From contig NZ_WMBB01000014.1 of assembly GCF_009708175.1 (NCBI RefSeq), positions 62,001 to 126,000 on the forward strand: 64,000 nucleotides of DNA. The letters run 5' to 3'. Positions 42,818-50,984 of the stretch are shown piece by piece; within the stretch, counting starts at the first letter, position 1; each line of letters opens with the position of its first letter. Under the pieces are notes generated by a model. That model saw only the letters and a list, made by a program, of their open reading frames with translations. It was not told the origin of the DNA and ran no database searches. The position numbers and the translations under genes were made by a program. The DNA comes from Nocardia aurantiaca. Lineage in GTDB: Bacteria; Actinomycetota; Actinomycetes; Mycobacteriales; Mycobacteriaceae.

Positions 42818-43654
42818 CTAGGCGGCTTCGGGCCGTCCCTGAGCGCGGAATCGCCCGGGCGCCACCCCGAATTCGCGTTTGAACGCCTTGGCGAACGCGT
42901 ATTCGGAGGTGTAACCGGACTTCTCCGCGACCACCCGCAGCAGCACGTCGGTGTCGCGGAGCAGCCTTGCGGCGCAGGTCATGCGCCACCAGGTGAGATA
43001 GGTCAACGGGCCGGTGCCCAGAGTGGCGGTGAACCGCTGCGCGAACACCGACCTCGACAACCCGGCGCGGGCCGCGAGGGATTGCACCGTCCACGGCGCC
43101 GCCGGTTCGGCGTGAATGGCCTGCAGGGCGGTGTGCACGGCCGGATCTCGCAGCGCCGCAACCCATCCGGTGTCGCTGGGGTGGGCTTCGTGCCAGGTCC
43201 GCAGCATGAACAGCAGCAGCACCTCGAGCAGTGGGGCGACGGCACCGGACCCGTCCTGGGTGTCGAGTTCGTGGCCGAGCAGATCGATGGCGCTGCGCAG
43301 CGGGCTGTAGTGGCCGACGCGTGCGGGCAGATGGATCACATCGGGCAGTTCCGCCAGCGCCGGGTGCGCGCGGGAATAATCGAGATAGTAAGCGCCACAC
43401 CGTAATACGGTCTCTGGACCGGTCTCGCTCCCAGGCCCACCGCCGGGGCTGTCGGCGATGGCATGGCCACGGCTACGCGGCATGAACGCCACGTCCCCGA
43501 CCTGCAGGTGCACCGGTTCCCCGCCATCGGGCAGCAACCAGCACGAACCCTGCAGCACCACATGAAATCCCGCGCTGTTGCCCTGCGCCGGGAAGTGCGA
43601 GCGCCAGGGCGCGCGCTTGACGGTCCGATTGGAGTGCGGGGTGCCCATCCGCAT
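42818..43654 (-). CDS. AraC-family regulator with cupin-type N-terminal domain, N terminus possibly shortened
   Basis: A 278-residue regulator. The cupin-like sensor contains GFHVVLQGSCWLLPDGGEPV and VGDVAFMPRSRGHAIADSP. The AraC DNA-binding domain contains WTVQSLAARAGLSRSVFAQR, GTGPLTYLTWWRMTCAARLL and VAEKSGYTSEYAFAKAFKRE, ending FGVAPGRFR. The first in-frame ATG is at 43654, directly before MRMGTPHSNRTVKRAPW; relatives usually have about a dozen more residues before this block. The upstream bases belong to a truncated gene on the other strand, suggesting a deletion junction. Confidence 0.75.
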   Translation of the reverse strand: MRMGTPHSNRTVKRAPWRSHFPAQGNSAGFHVVLQGSCWLLPDGGEPVHLQVGDVAFMPRSRGHAIADSPGGGPGSETGPETVLRCGAYYLDYSRAHPALAELPDVIHLPARVGHYSPLRSAIDLLGHELDTQDGSGAVAPLLEVLLLFMLRTWHEAHPSDTGWVAALRDPAVHTALQAIHAEPAAPWTVQSLAARAGLSRSVFAQRFTATLGTGPLTYLTWWRMTCAARLLRDTDVLLRVVAEKSGYTSEYAFAKAFKREFGVAPGRFRAQGRPEAA

Positions 43655-43675
43655 TCCCGCGGCACCGCACGCTCG

Positions 43676-44206
43676 ATGGCGGCCATCATGGTCGACGAGC
43701 AGATCGAATACCGTGACGGCAGCTGGCAATCGGTGCGGGAGCCGGCCTCCACCATGCTCGAACCGGGCGAGGCCGAACCGGTGCCCATGAGCCCCATCGC
43801 GCTGCCGGGTGTCTACACCATCCCCCGCCATGTCGAGACCCCGCGCGTGCGCGGGGTGATCCGCAGTGAGGTCGGGGACCTGTTCGCGGCCCTCAATTCC
43901 GAAGTCGCCGAGACCCTTCCGGCGATTCCCGACGCGGCCGTGCTCGACGCTTCCCGCTGGTTCATGCTCGCCGAAGTCACCGGCGTCGACGATCGCCGGG
44001 CCCGTGGCTGGGTAACCGGGTTCAACGCCTACGGTTCCACCACGGTCATCGCCGTAGAGGCCGCGCGCCGCCTGGTCGCCGTGGGTGCACCGGCCGGAAC
44101 CCTCGCCCCGGCACAGGCATTCGACGCGGCGAGCTTCCTCGACCACCTGGCCACCACCGGGATGACCTGGCGGGTCGAGGAACTCGCCGCCGTCCGAACA
44201 CGATGA
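43676..44206 (+). pseudogene. 3' part of a saccharopine-dehydrogenase-like gene, 5'-truncated
   Basis: The frame encodes a 176-residue C-terminal portion: PGVYTIPRHVETPRVRGVIR, ARGWVTGFNAYGSTTVIAVE, AARRLVAVGAPAGTLAPAQA and a final FLDHLATTGMTWRVEE. These resemble the C-terminal half of actinobacterial saccharopine dehydrogenase/NADP-binding family proteins. The whole N-terminal Rossmann domain is absent. An internal ATG at 43676 opens the frame but has no ribosome site. It abuts the shortened AraC gene head to head. Confidence 0.5.
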
Positions 44207-44218
44207 CCCGCTCCGAAC

Positions 44219-45037
44219 TCAGCGCCCGGCGTCGACCTTGGGGAAGGTTTCGCCGACCAGGGTGAGCAGCGCGTCCGCGAGCAGGTGGTGAACCTGCTCG
44301 CGGGTCAGGCTGCCGCGCACGATCCACTCGCGTCCGGCCGCCTTCACCAGCCCGCCGTAACAGCGCACGAGCGCCCGCAATTCGGCACTGTGCAGCGATT
44401 CGCTCAACCCCATCATCTGGACCATGCGGTCGGCCGCGGCATAGTCGGCCTCGTCGAGGATGCGCTGCACCTCCGGGTCGTCGCCGACTCCTTCGTGCCC
44501 GGTCACCTTGACCCAGGTGCTGCCGTGCTCACTGATGGTGTCCAGCAGCCATGAGACGCTGGCATCCACCCGCTCCCGGGTCGACCCGGCGGGCACCACC
44601 ATCTTCTCCGGCCGCGGCAGCGTCACCATGCGCCGCACCACCGCGAGATACAAATCCCGCTTGTTGCCGAAGTAATGGTTGATCAGCCCGCGCGCCACCC
44701 CGGCCCGCTGGGCCAGTTCGGCGGTGGACACCGCCGCATACGGGCGTTCTCCGAACATGTCGATCGCACAGGACAGGATCTGCGCGCGACGTTCGTCGGG
44801 TTCGAGCCGGCGGCGACGCGACGGCGCGTCCACGTGGTCATCGGACGCGGTCGGCTCGACGATGGCGGCGTCGGTGTCAGAGTTACCGCCGGGCCTTGGC
44901 GGCGCGGGGGTATCAGAGTTACCGCCGGGCCTTGGCGGCGCGGGGGTATCAGAGTTACCGCCGGGCCTTGGCGGCGCCGGGGTATCAGAGTTACCGCCGG
45001 GCCTTGGCGGCGCCGGGGTATCAGAGTGAGCGGGCAA
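44219..45037 (-). CDS. TetR-family regulator with repetitive Pro/Gly N-terminal arm
   Basis: A 272-residue regulator. Residues 5-52 are four exact copies of SDTPAPPRPGGN. After a linker, the HTH is DERRAQILSCAIDMFGERPY, AAVSTAELAQRAGVARGLIN and HYFGNKRDLYLAVVRR. The C-terminal domain is helical. The frame opens with TTG at 45037, inside the end of the upstream acyl-CoA dehydrogenase gene. If translation starts later (for example after the repeats), the arm is not made. It probably regulates the acyl-CoA dehydrogenase. Confidence 0.8.
   Translation of the reverse strand: MPAHSDTPAPPRPGGNSDTPAPPRPGGNSDTPAPPRPGGNSDTPAPPRPGGNSDTDAAIVEPTASDDHVDAPSRRRRLEPDERRAQILSCAIDMFGERPYAAVSTAELAQRAGVARGLINHYFGNKRDLYLAVVRRMVTLPRPEKMVVPAGSTRERVDASVSWLLDTISEHGSTWVKVTGHEGVGDDPEVQRILDEADYAAADRMVQMMGLSESLHSAELRALVRCYGGLVKAAGREWIVRGSLTREQVHHLLADALLTLVGETFPKVDAGR
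44877..45020. repeat. four tandem copies of a 36-bp repeat (VNTR)
   Basis: Four head-to-tail units (44877-44912, 44913-44948, 44949-44984, 44985-45020) differ only by one g/c position (GCGGGGG versus GCCGGGG) that separates units 1-2 from 3-4. A partial fifth unit is the last codons and stop of the acyl-CoA dehydrogenase gene. Each unit keeps the reading frame of the TetR gene. No spacers, so it is not a CRISPR array. Confidence 0.9.
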
Positions 45038-46166
45038 TGAGATCCTTCATTACCTCGTTGGCTCCCGCGAGGATCCGCAGGACCCGAGCGCCGGTGTACA
45101 GCTGGGAGATCGGGTATTCGGTCATGTATCCATAGCCTCCGAAGAACTGCAGACAGCGATCCACCACATTACCGAGTTGGTCAGTCAACCAGTATTTCGA
45201 CATGGCCGCGGTGGGGATATCCAGCTCACCGCGCAGATGTTTCGAGATGCAGTCATCCAGAAAAACCCGCCCGACCTTGGCGATGGTCGCGCACTCCGCC
45301 AGCTCGAAACGGGTGTTCTGCATGGCGAACAGCGGCTTTCCGAACGCCTCGCGACCCTTGGTGTAGTCGACGGTCAGCTCGACCGCCTTCTCCGTCATCG
45401 CCACCGCCATGATCGCGGTGACCAGGCGTTCCTGGGCCAGCATCTGCATCATCTGATAGAAGCCCTGGCCCTCGGCCGGGCCCAGCAGGTTCGACACCGG
45501 CACCCGCAGGCCGTCGAAGAACAGCTCCGCGGTGTCCTGCGCCTTGCCACCGATCTTGTTCAGGATGCGCCCGCGCGTGAAACCCGGAGTGTCGTCGCCC
45601 ACTTCGGCGAAGATCAGCGAGACGCCGGCCGCCCCCTGGGTCGGGTCGGTCTTGCAGGCGATGATGATGCCGTCGCACAGCCAGCCGTTCGAGATGAAGA
45701 TCTTCGAGCCGGTGATGACGTACTCGTCGCCCTCGCGCACCGCGCGGGTCTTGATGTTCTGCAGATCCGAACCGGTGCCGGGCTCGGTCATGCCGATGGA
45801 CAGCACCATCTCACCGCTGGCCGCCTTGGGCAGCACCCGCCGCTTGAGTTCCTCGGAGCCGAACTCGTGAAGGTACGGCGCGATGATCGAGGAGTGCACC
45901 GGCATGCCCAGTGAGCCGTCGCCGCAGTGCGCCTGCGCCTCGATGATGGCCGCCTCGTGGGCGAAAGTGCCACCGCCACCGCCATATTCGCTGGGAATGG
46001 CCGCGCACAGCAGGCCCAGTTCACCGGCGCGGTTGTAGAGGGCGCGATCCGGGTGGCCCTGGGCGATGAACTTCTCCTCATGTGGAATCACCTCCTTCTC
46101 GAAGAAGGTGGTCGCCAATTCTCGTACCGCCTCGACCTCGTCGTCGCTCCATGCGGGGCGTGCCAT
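45021..46166 (-). CDS. acyl-CoA dehydrogenase
   Basis: A 381-residue flavoenzyme that oxidises an acyl-CoA to the 2-enoyl-CoA. IGMTEPGTGSDLQNIKTRAV is the signature 1 region (FAD and substrate), followed by VITGSKIFISNGWLCDGIII. QFFGGYGYMTEYPISQLYTG and ARVLRILAGANEVMKDLIAR are the C-terminal signature 2, with the catalytic Glu position in the YPISQLYT/AR region typical of medium or branched substrates. GAGGAACGG precedes the ATG at 46166. Its 3' end supplies the first repeat of the TetR gene, with which it overlaps. Confidence 0.9.
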   Translation of the reverse strand: MARPAWSDDEVEAVRELATTFFEKEVIPHEEKFIAQGHPDRALYNRAGELGLLCAAIPSEYGGGGGTFAHEAAIIEAQAHCGDGSLGMPVHSSIIAPYLHEFGSEELKRRVLPKAASGEMVLSIGMTEPGTGSDLQNIKTRAVREGDEYVITGSKIFISNGWLCDGIIIACKTDPTQGAAGVSLIFAEVGDDTPGFTRGRILNKIGGKAQDTAELFFDGLRVPVSNLLGPAEGQGFYQMMQMLAQERLVTAIMAVAMTEKAVELTVDYTKGREAFGKPLFAMQNTRFELAECATIAKVGRVFLDDCISKHLRGELDIPTAAMSKYWLTDQLGNVVDRCLQFFGGYGYMTEYPISQLYTGARVLRILAGANEVMKDLIARSL

Positions 46167-46253
46167 CGTCCGTTCCTCGCTTGCCTGAAATGGGTGCGCG
46201 TCAGCGCCTCGCCCATCAGGGTGCACGGCTATTGGCGGTGTGTCAACAATGCG

Positions 46254-46946
46254 TCAACAATCACCCGACCGGGACTGATTCACCTCGGCGAAGGTCGCGA
46301 AGATCGGAGTGTCCGCATCCACCTCGACCCCCTGACGCCGCAGGAAACCATCGATGAGGCCCCACACCAATTCCGTCGCCTGATCGATGAACTCCGCGGT
46401 CTGCTCACCGGTCGGCGCATCCGAATCCGACAGCCACAGATCAGTGATCGACACCACCGCCCCGACCAGCGCCCGCGACAGATAATCCACCCCCGCCGTA
46501 TCGAGGGGCACGGCCTGGGCCACCGACCGCGCCAGCTTCTCCAGCCGCCGCGCCGCCTCCCGACCCAGATCCAGTTGCAGCACACCGGCCCCCGACTGCC
46601 GCAACACCGGCGCCTGCCCCAGATACCGGAAAACATTGGGGTGCTCCAGAATTCCGTGCGCGTACTCGGTGAAGACGCGCCGCAACGCCACCCGCGGCGG
46701 CTGCAGCATCAACGTCATGTCCGCGCCCGCGGCCGAAAACGCCCGCCGCGACATGCGCGCCGCGATCTCGGTGAACAAATCCCCCTTGTCCGCGAACTGC
46801 CGGTACAGCCGCGGCTTGGTGATCTGCGCCTCCCGCGCGATGTCATCCATGCTCGGACGCGGACCCGCCCGATCGATTACGCGGATCGCCGCATCCACGA
46901 TGTCCTCACGGGTCACCACCCGCGATCGGGCACTGCTACGAACCAC
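46254..46946 (-). CDS. TetR-family regulator
   Basis: A 230-residue regulator: REDIVDAAIRVIDRAGPRPS, MDDIAREAQITKPRLYRQFA and DKGDLFTEIAARM form the HTH domain. The C-terminal domain is all-helical (SRALVGAVVSITDLWLSDSD near its end). The GTG at 46946 is chosen: a TATGCT -10-like box lies just upstream, so the message may be leaderless, and the next 30 codons in frame include an operator. Divergent from the helical-repeat operon at 47135, which it may repress. Confidence 0.85.
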   Translation of the reverse strand: MVRSSARSRVVTREDIVDAAIRVIDRAGPRPSMDDIAREAQITKPRLYRQFADKGDLFTEIAARMSRRAFSAAGADMTLMLQPPRVALRRVFTEYAHGILEHPNVFRYLGQAPVLRQSGAGVLQLDLGREAARRLEKLARSVAQAVPLDTAGVDYLSRALVGAVVSITDLWLSDSDAPTGEQTAEFIDQATELVWGLIDGFLRRQGVEVDADTPIFATFAEVNQSRSGDC

Positions 46947-46960
46947 GGGCGAAGCATACA

Positions 46961-46975
46961 CGTACCACCGGTACG
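46961..46975. promoter_or_regulatory. dyad operator upstream of TetR gene
   Basis: CGTACCACCGGTACG is a dyad (CGTACC/GGTACG around a 3-base centre) placed about 15 bp upstream of the GTG start, overlapping its likely promoter. Probable autoregulatory site. Confidence 0.5.
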
Positions 46976-47080
46976 CACGAGTCCCGCGACCGCACTCCGA
47001 AGAAGCACTAAAGTACCGGCAGTTCACGTGAGACAAGCCACAGCCTAGGTCACCCGACGCGGATTGATTTCAGACAGAAC

Positions 47081-47114
47081 GTACTACCAGTATCGATTTC
47101 CGTACTGGCAGTAT
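47081..47114. promoter_or_regulatory. tandem operator upstream of helical-repeat operon
   Basis: GTACTACCAGTAT (47081-47093) and GTACTGGCAGTAT (47102-47114) are direct repeats 21 bp apart, two helical turns. The second contains the perfect dyad TACTG-G-CAGTA, the first a one-mismatch version. They end 20 bp before the ATG at 47135. Spacing and symmetry fit cooperative binding of a TetR dimer pair. Confidence 0.6.
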
Positions 47115-47134
47115 GAACAACCGGAAAGACGCCG

Positions 47135-47350
47135 ATGTCAGACGCAGCACGCCAACTCAGCGACACCCTGCGAGCACCCCTGCCCGCAGCCTTCGACCAG
47201 CTCACCGACACCGACCTGGCCGAACTCGACCGCCACCTGAAAGCCGGCATGGCCCGCCGCCGCGAAGCCCTCGACGCCGCCATCGGCTCCTCCCTCGACA
47301 TCGTCCCGCGCCTCATGCGCCCGGCCATCAAGAAGGCGCTCGGACTATGA
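47135..47350 (+). CDS. small helical protein of a two-gene operon
   Basis: A 71-residue protein (LSDTLRAPLPAAFDQLTDTD, LAELDRHLKAGMARRREALD, IVPRLMRPAIKKALGL), mostly amphipathic helix with a basic end. GGAAAG precedes the ATG. Its stop overlaps the start of the next gene by 4 bp, so the products are likely made in fixed ratio. No family recognised. The strong operator upstream shows regulated expression. Confidence 0.7.
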   Translation: MSDAARQLSDTLRAPLPAAFDQLTDTDLAELDRHLKAGMARRREALDAAIGSSLDIVPRLMRPAIKKALGL

Positions 47351-48879
47351 GCGAACACCTCGTCGCCGTCGCCGAGATCACCAAACTCGCACGCCTGCTC
47401 GGCATCTCCGACGCCACCGAACTCGACTTCCTCGCCGACCTGCCACCGGCCGCCATCCGCGAATACCGCGAACGCGTCACCGACAGGCTCTTCGACCGGG
47501 ACACCAAACGCCTCGAGGGCATCGCCACCGCCAGCAAGATCGTCCCCGTCGGCATCAGCGCCAAAATCGCCGAACGCGCCTTCGGACCCATCCTCTGCGC
47601 CGCCATCGCCAGCGCCGTCGAACCCCAGCGCGCCGTCGACATCGCCAAATCACTGCCCTCGAAATTCCTCGCCGAGTGCGCCGTCCAACTCGACCCCCGC
47701 CGCACCGCCGCCGTCATCGCCGCCGTGCCGCCCAGAATGGTCACCGACGTTGCGCGCGAACTACTTTCCCGAGGCGACCACATCACCATGGGGCGCTTCG
47801 TCCACGTCGTCCCCGAACCCACCCTGCGCGCCACCGCCCCGGTCATGAGCGATCCCGACCTGCTGCGCATCGGCTTCCTCCTCGAAGACAAGAACGCCAT
47901 CGACGACGTCCTGCACGTCCTCGCCGACCGCGTCCCCGGCATCATCCGCTCCGCCTACGACCAGAGCATGTGGGCCGAAGGCATCGACCTGCTCGACTCC
48001 ATCTCACCCCACAACCGCCCCTGGATCGGCGACATCACCGCGGGACTCGGCGGCGACGTCCTCGACGGCCTCATCACCGCCGCCACCGAACTGGACGCCT
48101 GGTCCACCCTGCTCCCCATCACCAGCGCCATGAGCCACAACAGCCTGCGCCTGTTCGCCGAACGACCCACGGTCCACACCGACGAGGTCCTCGCCGCGAT
48201 CATGGACGCCGCCCTCGACGGTGGCCAATGGATCAACCTCCTGCCGCTGGCCTCCCACTTGCCCGCGCCCCAGCTAGCCTTCATCGCCGCCCGTGTCGGC
48301 GAACAGAGCGACGACCAACTCGGCGACCTCATCCGCGACGCCCACACCGCCGACCTATGGGCGGCCATGATTCCCGTCGCCCTCGCCCTCACCGACGACC
48401 ACCGCCGCCGCATGGCCGGACTGCCCGTCATGACCGACCCCGAAGTCCTCACCGCCGTCATCACCGCCACCGCCGACAATGACCTCTGGTCCCAGGCCCT
48501 GCCGCTGGTCGACGCCCTGCCCGAGACCACTAAACCCACCCTGGCCTCCCTCATCGGTGGCCTCACCCGCGAACAAGTCCTCGTGGCCGTCCTCACCGCC
48601 TCCCGCAGCGACAACATCCACGCACTCGTCGACATCACCCTCGCCCAGGACCAGCAGGGCCGCATCCGCGTCCTCGAAATCATCGACAATATGGACGACA
48701 TCGAGGAATTCCTCTCCGCCCTCACCCCCGAGACTCCGGAACCGGTGTGGCAGGCCCTCATTCAGGTCCGCGACGAAATCCCCGCCCGCCTGCGCACCCT
48801 CCTCACCGAACGCGCCCGCGAACTCGGACGCGACGACGACGCCGGCGAACTCGATACCGTCCCGGCAGCCACGAACTGA
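47347..48879 (+). CDS. uncharacterised 510-residue helical-repeat protein
   Basis: An all-helical protein built from degenerate units of about 25-40 residues, such as VEPQRAVDIAKSLPSKFLAE, LDPRRTAAVIAAVPPRMVTD and SDDQLGDLIRDAHTADLWAA. The pattern recalls the MgtE N-terminal superhelix (xxPxxxAxxxxxLP) or HEAT-like scaffolds. There are no membrane segments and no signal peptide; the composition is acidic. Function unknown, possibly a protein-interaction scaffold partnered with the 71-residue protein. A terminator lies 20 bp after the stop. Confidence 0.75.
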   Translation: MSEHLVAVAEITKLARLLGISDATELDFLADLPPAAIREYRERVTDRLFDRDTKRLEGIATASKIVPVGISAKIAERAFGPILCAAIASAVEPQRAVDIAKSLPSKFLAECAVQLDPRRTAAVIAAVPPRMVTDVARELLSRGDHITMGRFVHVVPEPTLRATAPVMSDPDLLRIGFLLEDKNAIDDVLHVLADRVPGIIRSAYDQSMWAEGIDLLDSISPHNRPWIGDITAGLGGDVLDGLITAATELDAWSTLLPITSAMSHNSLRLFAERPTVHTDEVLAAIMDAALDGGQWINLLPLASHLPAPQLAFIAARVGEQSDDQLGDLIRDAHTADLWAAMIPVALALTDDHRRRMAGLPVMTDPEVLTAVITATADNDLWSQALPLVDALPETTKPTLASLIGGLTREQVLVAVLTASRSDNIHALVDITLAQDQQGRIRVLEIIDNMDDIEEFLSALTPETPEPVWQALIQVRDEIPARLRTLLTERARELGRDDDAGELDTVPAATN

Positions 48880-48897
48880 CAGCCGCACGGTCCCGAA

Positions 48898-48922
48898 CGC
48901 CCGGCCCCGCAACGGCCGGGCG
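48898..48922 (+). terminator. terminator after helical-repeat operon
   Basis: CGCCCGGCC and GGCCGGGCG form a perfect 9-bp stem with a 7-base loop, followed by TCTTC. It separates this operon from the SDR gene. Confidence 0.75.
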
Positions 48923-48994
48923 TCTTCGCTATCCAGCCCTTTGAGAGAATGGCTCGTCCACCACCCCGCGCACGAAGGATCACCACAGCTTCCG

Positions 48995-50455
48995 ATGGCC
49001 GAGCAGACCACACCGGCACCACCGACCGACGCACCGGCCATCGACCCCGACGAGCTGGCCATCTGCCTGCGCGTGCTCGAACAGGCAGGACAGCTCGACA
49101 AGGAACACCCCGACTCCGTCACCGTGCAGCGGGCCGTCGGCCACATGTTCAAGAAGTTCAAGCAGAACAAGCGCCTCGCCGCCCGCGACGCCATCTCCGT
49201 CGCCGACAAAGAAGTCGTGGCCGCTACCGCCACCGGCTCACCCCACCGGATCGACGACGAAACCGCCGGAATCCCGATCAGCTCCACCGCCACCGGCGCC
49301 AGTGCGGGCACACTGCTGCGACCGCGGCCCTGCTACATATGCAAACAGCGCTATACCCGCGTGGACGCGTTCTATCACCAGCTCTGCCCCGACTGCGCCG
49401 CCAAGAGCCACGCCAAGCGCGACGCCCGCACCGACCTCACCGGCAAGCGCGCCCTGCTCACCGGAGGACGCGCCAAGATCGGCATGTACATCGCGCTGCG
49501 ACTCCTACGCGACGGCGCGCACACCACCATCACCACCCGCTTTCCCAATGACGCCATCCGCCGCTTCGCCGCCCAGCCCGACAGCCCCGACTGGCTCCAC
49601 CGGCTGCGGATCGTCGGCATCGACCTCCGCGACCCGGCACAGGTGGTGGCACTCGCGGACGACGTTGCCGCACAAGGTCCGCTCGACATTCTCATCAACA
49701 ACGCCGCCCAGACCGTCCGCCGAACCGCCGGCGCCTACAGCGCCCTCGTCGAAGCCGAGAACGGGCCGCTGCCCGCCGGCGAACTGCCGGACGTGATCAG
49801 CTTCGGCAAGACCATGCAGGCACACCCGACCGCGCTCACCGCCTCCCTCACCCCAGGTCTAACCGCCACCGATATCGCCGACCTCGCCCTGATCGCGGGA
49901 TCGGCCACGCCCGAACGCATTTCGCAGGGCATCGCCATCGACGCGGGCGGCCTGGTGCCCGATCTGGCGCACACCAACAGCTGGGTGCAGACAGTCGGCG
50001 AAGTCGACCCCACCGAACTCCTCGAAGTGCAGCTGTGCAACTCCGTCGCGCCATTCATCCTCATCTCGCGCCTGCGCCCCGCCATGGCCGCCGCACCGGC
50101 CCGGCGCAAGTACGTCGTGAACGTCTCGGCCATGGAAGGCGTCTTCGCACGCGGCTACAAGGGCGCGGGCCATCCGCACACCAATATGGCCAAGGCCGCG
50201 CTGAACATGCTGACCCGCACCAGCTCCCGCGAGATGTTCGAAGCCGACCAGATCCTCATGACCGCCGTCGATACCGGATGGATCACCGACGAGCGCCCGC
50301 ACTACACCAAGGTCCGCTTGGCCGAGGAAGGCTTCCACGCACCCCTCGACCTGGTCGACGGCGCGGCCCGGGTGTACGACCCGATCGTCCGCGGCGAAGC
50401 CGGCGACGACCTCTTCGGCTGCTTCCTCAAGGACTACGAGCCCTCCAACTGGTGA
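48995..50455 (+). CDS. atypical SDR with N-terminal helical and zinc-ribbon domains
   Basis: A 486-residue protein. Residues 1-80 are helical (VQRAVGHMFKKFKQNKRLAA). Residues 105-130 hold a CxxC...CxxC zinc ribbon (CYICKQRYTRVDAFYHQLCP with a second CPDC). Residues 145-486 form an SDR-like Rossmann domain: KRALLTGGRAKIGMYIALRL, ILINNAAQTVRR, VVNVSAMEGVF. The conserved Lys is in NMAKAALNML, but the position of the catalytic Tyr four residues before it is Thr. It may act as a binding protein or a redox enzyme with altered chemistry. Confidence 0.75.
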   Translation: MAEQTTPAPPTDAPAIDPDELAICLRVLEQAGQLDKEHPDSVTVQRAVGHMFKKFKQNKRLAARDAISVADKEVVAATATGSPHRIDDETAGIPISSTATGASAGTLLRPRPCYICKQRYTRVDAFYHQLCPDCAAKSHAKRDARTDLTGKRALLTGGRAKIGMYIALRLLRDGAHTTITTRFPNDAIRRFAAQPDSPDWLHRLRIVGIDLRDPAQVVALADDVAAQGPLDILINNAAQTVRRTAGAYSALVEAENGPLPAGELPDVISFGKTMQAHPTALTASLTPGLTATDIADLALIAGSATPERISQGIAIDAGGLVPDLAHTNSWVQTVGEVDPTELLEVQLCNSVAPFILISRLRPAMAAAPARRKYVVNVSAMEGVFARGYKGAGHPHTNMAKAALNMLTRTSSREMFEADQILMTAVDTGWITDERPHYTKVRLAEEGFHAPLDLVDGAARVYDPIVRGEAGDDLFGCFLKDYEPSNW

Positions 50456-50984
50456 ACCGGCTCACCCCGACGAGCCCTGGCCCCTTCGCCTCTTGGCAGG
50501 TTTCGAGGTGATGGGGCTGGTTCAGGACCTTTTCGGACGATCGAAGACACATGTTTAGATGCGCATATTTCCGTATAGGTATTATTTGTTAGGTCGTGGA
50601 TCAGGTTGCGGATCGCCTACCCGACTCAGTGATGAGAAACGCCGGCCGCTCACTCAACCCGACGCCCCTCCACACCGACATCCCTTGCTACCCACCTGCG
50701 GTGCCAACGGATGCCTGGCCCCTCCCCCACGATCGAAGGCGGCGCCGCGCAAGGAGTATCCGGTCGAGCTCAGCGCGGGCCGTGCGAATGCAGTCGCGCA
50801 GAAACGCCCCGAACTCCGCGCGTCATCCGACCGGTTCCAGTTTCCATGCCAATCAAAGCTCGAAACGCATTTCACATATTGATAACTGGACGATTCTTGC
50901 TGAACCGCTCCCAGACAGAGCACCAATTCAATGTGATGAATAGATTAATTCCATGCGAATGATGTGGCCGCGGCCACCAGGCGA
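50456..50984. other. 529-bp AT-richer spacer before the PKS region
   Basis: No gene is supported. Two stretches (about 50545-50595 and 50865-50955) are clearly richer in A/T than anything nearby, with runs such as TATTTCCGTATAGGTATTAT and GAATAGATTAATTCC. All frames are short and unlike known proteins. The composition suggests a recombination boundary or a long regulatory region. Confidence 0.5.

Noticed and set aside
44877..45020. CRISPR-like array of 36-bp repeats
   Set aside because: The units are directly adjacent with no spacers and stay in one reading frame, so this is a coding VNTR.
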